DNA of 64,000 nucleotides, taken from NCBI RefSeq assembly GCF_000003815.2, contig NC_049984.1, forward strand, positions 3,804,618-3,868,617. Reading direction: 5' to 3'. The notes under the pieces were generated by a model. The model saw only the letters and a program-made list of their open reading frames with translations. It ran no database searches and was not told the DNA's origin. Position 1 is the stretch's first letter. Every line of letters starts with the position of its first letter. The stretch comes from Branchiostoma floridae. Lineage: Eukaryota; Chordata; Leptocardii; Amphioxiformes; Branchiostomatidae. Both the position numbers and the translations under genes were made by a program. Shown here in pieces: positions 58,281 to 64,000 of this stretch.

Positions 58281-59138
58281 GTAAGGCTGCAGTGGCACTC
58301 GATGCCCTGTAATTCAACTTGTCACACTCGATTAGTGGCAAATTACAGAGTTATTGCAACAAAGTTTGGATTTTCTTACGTAACGCAAAGCTTAAAGGGT
58401 TAAGTTACTACAAATCGTTTCTGAAAACATCGATAGAAATTAGTCCTGCTCGACTGGATGATCCTTCGCCGGAAGCCAGCCAATCAAACTTAATTTAAAG
58501 ATCACAAAAAGCGTATTAATGAGAACTAATTGGTGCATCTACTCATCCCAATTAGTGGTTACAGACTTAAGTAAATGACTGATACCGCCACTAATCAAAT
58601 CTACCACGACATGGAGCAGAATACCAACGAGTAATTACACTTAGTAGAAAGTTCTCAATTTTTTAATATATTTTTGTCGTTGTTGACATGTTGGTAGAAT
58701 TTCTTTTTAAAAAATATTATATTGTAAACACAATGAAAATGTTAAGTCTGAGTAGCACCAGTCTTTGAATTACTCTTTGTAAGGAAATGATTTGTCAGTC
58801 AGGCAAATTAAACTATTTTGTATCATGATGACCATCCTTCAACAGAGACGGGAGGTGCCATAAACGTTTCGAAACCTATTATAGGATCTTAGAAACAACT
58901 GAATTAATGAATGATTCATTTAACATAGCAGGCTGAATTGTGCAATATATTGCAAGGGAGAGTGCTCATATATCCTGTCTGCTTTCTGAGTCACGTGCCC
59001 TGTCTGCAAAACGGTTAATTATCCATTCCTTTACAAATCCTGGTGGTGTTCGGTCAAAAATCCATCTGTACGGTGTGTGTTGAAATTACAGTAAACCGTA
59101 GTATGTAGCCTAACTTCTGGACACGTTTTTTTTTCCAG
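58281..59138. other. Intron 3
   Basis: No recognised element; it ends in a strong T9 tract and CCAG. Confidence 0.5.
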
Positions 59139-59208
59139 GCCGTGAGGCTCTCCTTCGCCTTCCCCTTCTACGGGCACCCCGTCCGCAACCTCTCCATAGC
59201 AACGGAAG
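59139..59208 (+). CDS. PLXDC: PLXDC exon 4: FPFYGH segment
   Basis: 70 bp, entering in phase 0 and leaving in phase 1, flanked by TTTTTTTTTCCAG and AAG|GTCAGT. It encodes AVRLSFAFPFYGHPVRNLSI with ATE, which carries the family hallmark (LSFDFPFYGH...IATGG in vertebrate PLXDC1/2). This block belongs to the extracellular nidogen-like/plexin-related region ahead of the PSI module. Together with exon 5 it makes the family assignment secure. Confidence 0.88.
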
Positions 59209-59612
59209 GTCAGTCTCGTTTCACAAATCGTCCTAAATAGACACTTCATCAAGGTAGAATATCTAATTATCCACGAAAGGGCTAGACAGTAAATCGTTAA
59301 CCACCAAGTTAACAACTTTTGGATGTATGCGAAAATTCTAACAATTGACATCCTGTCAAAAACTTTAGTCGGAAAGTATCCCCCGGCTTTGCACGATCAA
59401 CAGCATTACTCATGATTAGCGTGGGAAGTTAAAACGAAAACACTTCCAGGACGACTATAGATTTCTCCCGGTTAAGTCGATTCTTGCTTAATTGAAGTAT
59501 CGGAGTTCTTGTTCTCTTGCCTAATCAGACTGCACGGATTACGTACACGGACGTGCGCTGCCCGGATGTGTTTAAACGATGAGCGCACGATGACGCAGGG
59601 GGACGGAAGTTG
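59209..59612. other. Intron 4, first part
   Basis: No recognised element. Confidence 0.4.
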
Positions 59613-59872
59613 ATCTATCCCAGAGGCGCTCCATCCCAGTCGCGCTTCTGTAATATAAGCACATTTGGGATGCAGACTTACTGAATCCCAGATGCGCTCC
59701 ATCCCAGTCGCGATTCTAGAATAGAAGCACATTTGGGATGCAGACCTATCCCAGATGCGCTCCATCCCAGCCGTACTTCTGAGATAAAGAAGCACATCTG
59801 GGATGCAGACCTATCCCAGATGCGCTCTATCCCAGAAGCGCCTCTGAGAAGCACTTCTGGGATACAAGAGTC
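59613..59872. repeat. Four tandem hairpin units of about 64 bp
   Basis: Units starting near 59614, 59685, 59749 and 59813 read ATCCCAGATGCGCTCCATCC, CGC.TCTG, AAGCAC and T(T/C)TGGGATGCAGAC. The two ends of each unit (ATCCCAGA and TCTGGGAT) are inverted repeats, so each can fold. Located in PLXDC intron 4. Confidence 0.88.
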
Positions 59873-60432
59873 CCCAGTTCTCTGTTCCGCTGACACCCTT
59901 TTCATGTCCAACCAAGGCACTCATTTCAAATTATAATGACATTGAAATGAGCTAAGGTGATAATAGAAGGTCGTACATATGCAGTAAGTGGGGCGATACT
60001 TTTTCTAGACTATGTATATATATTACTGAGTATAACTGTCAAAATTTGGCGCTGTTCTGTCCTGTTTTAGAGGATTGCAGTATTACATTTTCAAACAAGC
60101 TGTTGAGGTAGTGGAATTTTCCCTCGTATTGTCTAGAATGAAAGTTTGAACTTGCGATATTTGGCGACGTCCCATTGGCGACGAAATAACAGACTTTGTA
60201 ACACCTATATCAGATCCACCAAACACACATTAACAACAAAAAGATACACATGACCTTCAACCACTAGAGGTTCGCATGTCACCTGAATTCTCTCTCTCGG
60301 CTTTGCTAAAGTAAAGGCAGTACCACTAGACCTGAATCGAAGAGGACCTTTGCTCCTAAACGCGCGACAAAACCACCTCAAGGCAACTGCGCTGCATCGC
60401 ACCTAAATCCCTTCCATTTCCTATCTGTGCAG
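59873..60432. other. Intron 4, last part
   Basis: No recognised element. Confidence 0.4.
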
Positions 60433-60555
60433 GTTTCCTCTCCACGGGGTCGCTCCTGCTGTCGTCACTGGCGTCTACACAGTACATCGCACCGCTCATG
60501 GCCAACTTTGGAGCGGGGAAGGATCCCCCCTCGGTAGTCAGGTATCGTGACAACG
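60433..60555 (+). CDS. PLXDC: PLXDC exon 5: QYIAPLMANF segment
   Basis: 123 bp, phase 1 in and out; acceptor TCTGTGCAG, donor AACG|GTAGGT. It encodes GFLSTGSLLL, then STQYIAPLMANFGAGKDPPS and VVRYRDNG. QYIAPLMANF and the VRY.DNG end are near-invariant in PLXDC1/2, where the next residues form a V.WD..L block. No exon for that block was found to the right edge, so the gene continues beyond 64000. Known relatives are cell-surface proteins (PLXDC1 is tumour endothelial marker 7) reported as receptors for pigment epithelium-derived factor; this function is not shown for the present gene. Confidence 0.9.
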
Positions 60556-60619
60556 GTAGGTGCATCGTTTTAAGAATTTCATAAACTTTGTTGTCGTCTC
60601 TCAAATAACGAAGAGGATA
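60556..60619. other. Intron 5 start
   Basis: Includes a short (AAGT)n run near 60619-60638. Confidence 0.5.
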
Positions 60620-60865
60620 AGTAAGTAAGTAAGTAACAGAGCAAACAGGAGAACTTTGACAAGGCTGGCCGCGGAGGCCCTTGAGAAAAAGCGACACGAG
60701 CATGCTGAACAAAGAAGTTGGAGGAGAAAGGAGGCAGTTGGCCTGTTCACTTGCCAGCAGTGCTACAGAGTATGCAGGTCGAAGATAAGACTGTTCAGCC
60801 ACATGAGGGACTGCCGACCTTCCAGAACTCGCCCCATATCCTCGACTACGGGGATAAAGCTATGA
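60620..60865 (+). pseudogene. LINE C-terminal zinc-finger fragment
   Basis: The plus-strand frame reads RTLTRLAAEALEKKRHEHAE, RRKEAVGLFTCQQC, CRSKIRLFSHMRDC and stops at 60865. The F.C..C.R.CRSRIGL.SH.R.C finger is a typical C-terminus of one group of invertebrate endonuclease-reverse transcriptase LINEs. The finger residues C, C, H, C are kept. No upstream reverse transcriptase is present. Confidence 0.72.
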
Positions 60866-63800
60866 AGTAGGTTTACTTTGCAAGTTGTTTCTATCACATG
60901 ATTACCATCACATCGTGGTTGTGCTCAGCCATGTATGATTCGAGCCACTTCCATTACCACCGCTTCAACACTCGTCCCAAGTGTCGCCCCGTCGACAACG
61001 TGTTAAATGAATGGACAAGGCGGGATCCTACATACAGACGTACTTTGGAAGGTGATGTGCTTTCCTGCCGGAAAGAAGACAATAACAACCTGTAGCAGGT
61101 TTGCATGAAGTGCGAAAGGATCAATTCCAGATCCCGTGTGCACTTGATTTACAAGTTGATCGTTTGATTCCTCTACAACACGCCATCAACAGACCCGTGG
61201 TGTCAAGCAAGGCTACCTCTCCAGATGCCCTTCCAGCTAGTCCATACATCTTCTCCAGTTGAGGATTTACACCCGAGCTCCTGCTACTTTGCGCCTTCGT
61301 TCCCTATTGCTGTAGTCCTTCTTAAATGTTATCCGGGGAAAGCCGTTAATGTTCCTCGGGGCACGGTTTGTCAGGAACAGGGATGGAAGACATAAACTAC
61401 AACGGGCCTTTGTGCGGATATTTACAACTCCCCTCGGTCAGGATAATAGCCGGAACATGAAACTTAAAATTTATGCAGTACTTTATCTTCGCGTGCTTGC
61501 GAACTTAAAAAAAAAAAAGATCACACCAAGAGGCACACAGGAGTTGCGCGTTGTTATATCGGTCGTGGAGGTTGGTATTAAACTTGCTATGTGTCAAGCA
61601 AATATAACCGGTACTGTGCTTTGTGATTCGATTAAATCCAGAGCAAGCATCAGCCCCGATGGACAGTGGCTACGTGAATCAAGCACTTAAACGTGATGAG
61701 TTTCTCTTCAAACGGCTTAACGGCCAAGAGGGGACGCATGCCAATATCGAGAGCGAACCGCACAATTGCAGCGGTATCGGTGCCAGTGGACTGGCGTCAA
61801 AGTAACAGCTTCTTCCTATAATGGCATCTATAGCTAGTGTTCTATCTAAATCCGATGGGCAGCAAAAATTAACATGTCAGCCGGCATTATTTGAAACAAC
61901 CGAAACGGACGTTGGAAATTGGATTATTTCAGTGATTGGATATTTTGGATCCTTTCCAAATTCAGCCATCATTTCCAACTCTCTTCTTTGCCAAGCAACA
62001 GCTAAAATTTAATGAGAATCAGAATGATTCATTTGTAAAACATCGTAGCCTATACTCGGGCTGAATGTGATACATTACAAGATGGTGCTCACTTAAAAAC
62101 ATTCAACAAAGAATAAAATATGTCTAAATGACTCTAAGACGCGTAAAAACATTCTAGGATACTGGGGAATCAAGTACAGATTCTTTTCAGACTAATATAC
62201 ATATATGCTATCATAATTTTGTTTACCGGCTAAGAGCATTTTGATTTGCACTACAGTTTTCATGCCTTTCAAAACATCCCACGAAGGTCGACACAAAGTT
62301 TACAAGCTTGCTTCAAACACATTAACATACCATCTCTACAAGATGGCCATGGCCTCTACTTTAACATCAATCATCGTAAGTATCTCTAGCTATGTGCCGG
62401 TATGTCTGAAGAAGCCTCTAACAAAACGTACTCTCAACATGGTCAGGTCAGATAAGTCACTGATAAGTGTTGGTACAGCTAATGACGCAATAGGAGAAAG
62501 GTGCTTTATGATGCCGTTTCCTGTCTACATTATAGTTGTGGCCTTTGTGCATCCCCCTTATCGTTCACTGCCATGCCCGACTGCCGCCATCACCGAAACC
62601 AATATTCAACTTCAAACAATCCAGCGGCTGCGAATCAGCTCGTCCATACAACAACGGGAATGATGGACGATGCTAGAAGCCCTGACCTGTTCTACATCAA
62701 TGTGTTTTCTAGGCTGACATCTTTGTGTTGGTCCTCTTTATTCTCTCGCAGAAGCTGCTCAATACTTCCTGATAAGACTTCTGAGGTTAATACTGTAGGA
62801 AGAGATAGCGTGTTCATTACCTCAGATAATGACATCAGCTGGCCTGGAGCTTTAATCTTTGCTTCTATCATGTCAGAGACTCTTCGATTTGTTATATGTC
62901 AGCCACGCCTTTGGACTCGACAAAAGAGGCATTGGAGGGGAGCCACAGTAACACAACTGATTGGATATAATACAGATTATGCGTTGGATAACAACTTACC
63001 CATCAATGTCATGCGTAATTCAACTGAAACTATTGTCATCTTAACTCCGGAATTGGAATCACTATCATTGCATCGCACCATGCAAGCCTGACAGTTCATG
63101 TCGACGTTTTGACTGTGTCATCAAGATCAATGTATGATGGATTCTCTCCCTTGTATTGGTCAATTATTGCGGAGTGTTGCAAAGCATGTGTAGGCAGAGA
63201 AAATCCCAGCTGTAAGTAGGGGATCGATCAAGATCAAACGACGCGTTTTGTGGCAAGTGCTGACCGGCAGAATATGACTCGTTTTTTTTAGGGTAGTCCT
63301 AGAATATGACTTATGGAACTTTGAGTGATCCCCATAGTGTGTATGTATACGTATCAGTCATATCGTGAAAATGTATGAATACATTCATAAATATGAAAAG
63401 GTAAAAAAGTTTTTATCTACTTAATATTTTTAAAATAGTTGCTCGTTCACATCATGATTAAAACGCGGACATTTCTTTGTCCACGTATGCCAATTTACTT
63501 TGCTCAGGAAAGGATCGATGTAGTTAGATTTAATTTGAACAAAGTGATAAATTGCTACCTGTCTAGAGAGTTGTTGAAGTTAACTTGCATAGAATGCAAA
63601 CAAAACGGCCGTTAGGGAAAAAGGAGTAAAATCAGTGACGCACGTTGGTCTTACCTGTAATTAATAACGCTTGCATGTGGTCTAACGGGAAACCAACCAG
63701 TACACTTCTTTACGTTCACACTTCAGTCTTGGCTTTGCCTGGGGAAACAGGACGTAACAAGGTGATTTATCTCTATCGATCTGCGCGTCTGCCGGACAGC

Positions 63801-64000
63801 AGGACTGATGGTTGTTGCTATCGGCTCTTCTAGGAAGTGACTAACTCGCCTTTAAGATGCAGATGACCGGTGGAACTCTTAGGGAATCTGGTTTTAAGGT
63901 CAAATGGGTCCAAGGACTTATGAAAGAAGAAATGTTTCGTTTCATAATATAATATTATATAATATACCATAATACAATATTTTATAAACATAATGTGACA
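60866..64000. other. PLXDC intron 5, continues past the window
   Basis: About 3.1 kb with several frames of 60-196 codons on the plus strand (for example 62501-63091), none with recognised motifs or good splice flanks. I looked for the next PLXDC exon (a V.WD..L-type block in phase 1) and did not find it. Confidence 0.4.

Noticed and set aside
61640-61670. Possible next PLXDC exon (GATGGACAGTGG)
   Set aside because: Encodes no V.WD-type block in phase 1 and lacks an acceptor.
62501-63091. 196-codon plus-strand frame as a gene
   Set aside because: No domain, overlaps another unrelated frame, no promoter, and lies within the PLXDC intron.

Overview
The window is animal nuclear DNA: long non-coding stretches, spliced exons with GT/AG borders, many retroelement fragments, MITEs and tandem repeats. 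The mixture of elements (RTE-type LINE, Penelope-like pieces with hammerhead-like motifs, a tRNA-derived SINE, TIR elements rich in CCGCGAAC) together with a PLXDC-type gene suggests a marine invertebrate deuterostome, most plausibly an amphioxus. The species is an inference; no single base string proves it.

Left third (1-15083). A unit of at least 3.27 kb occurs twice in direct orientation (1-3267 and 10653-15083). Each copy has, at its right edge, a compact minus-strand promoter (CCAAT, CRE, TATA) followed by a short conserved reading frame, then non-coding sequence, a 52-bp minisatellite, a poly(A)-like tract and a Penelope-type hammerhead-like motif. Copy 2 is disrupted by a 100-N gap and the 3' end of a second LINE. 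Between the copies lies a full-length RTE-clade LINE (6340-9633) with an intact 1036-codon ORF and perfect 11-bp target-site duplications.

Right two thirds (22690-64000). The one recognisable host gene is a plexin-domain-containing protein (PLXDC1/2, TEM7 family) on the plus strand. Five coding exons are visible: 23544-23643 (signal peptide), 56318-56448, 58146-58280, 59139-59208 and 60433-60555. All junction phases agree and they join into 186 codons. The rest of the gene (remaining extracellular part, PSI region, membrane segment) must lie past the right edge. A TATA box at 23471 fits the first exon; a second CCAAT/CRE/TATA promoter sits 0.7 kb upstream. The 32.7-kb first intron is a dump of tandem repeats, MITEs, LINE 3' ends and decayed Penelope-type terminal fragments. 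A 0.29-kb inverted copy of the exon 1/intron 1 junction lies 4 kb upstream of the gene at 19115-19402.

No bacterial-type genes, CRISPR arrays, rRNAs or intact tRNAs were seen. The most interesting signals are the hammerhead-like RNA motifs in two families (best copies 10856-10888 and 56167-56200), the young RTE element whose stop codon lies inside its tetranucleotide tail, the duplicated promoter plus small ORF unit, and the inverted copy of the PLXDC first-exon splice junction.
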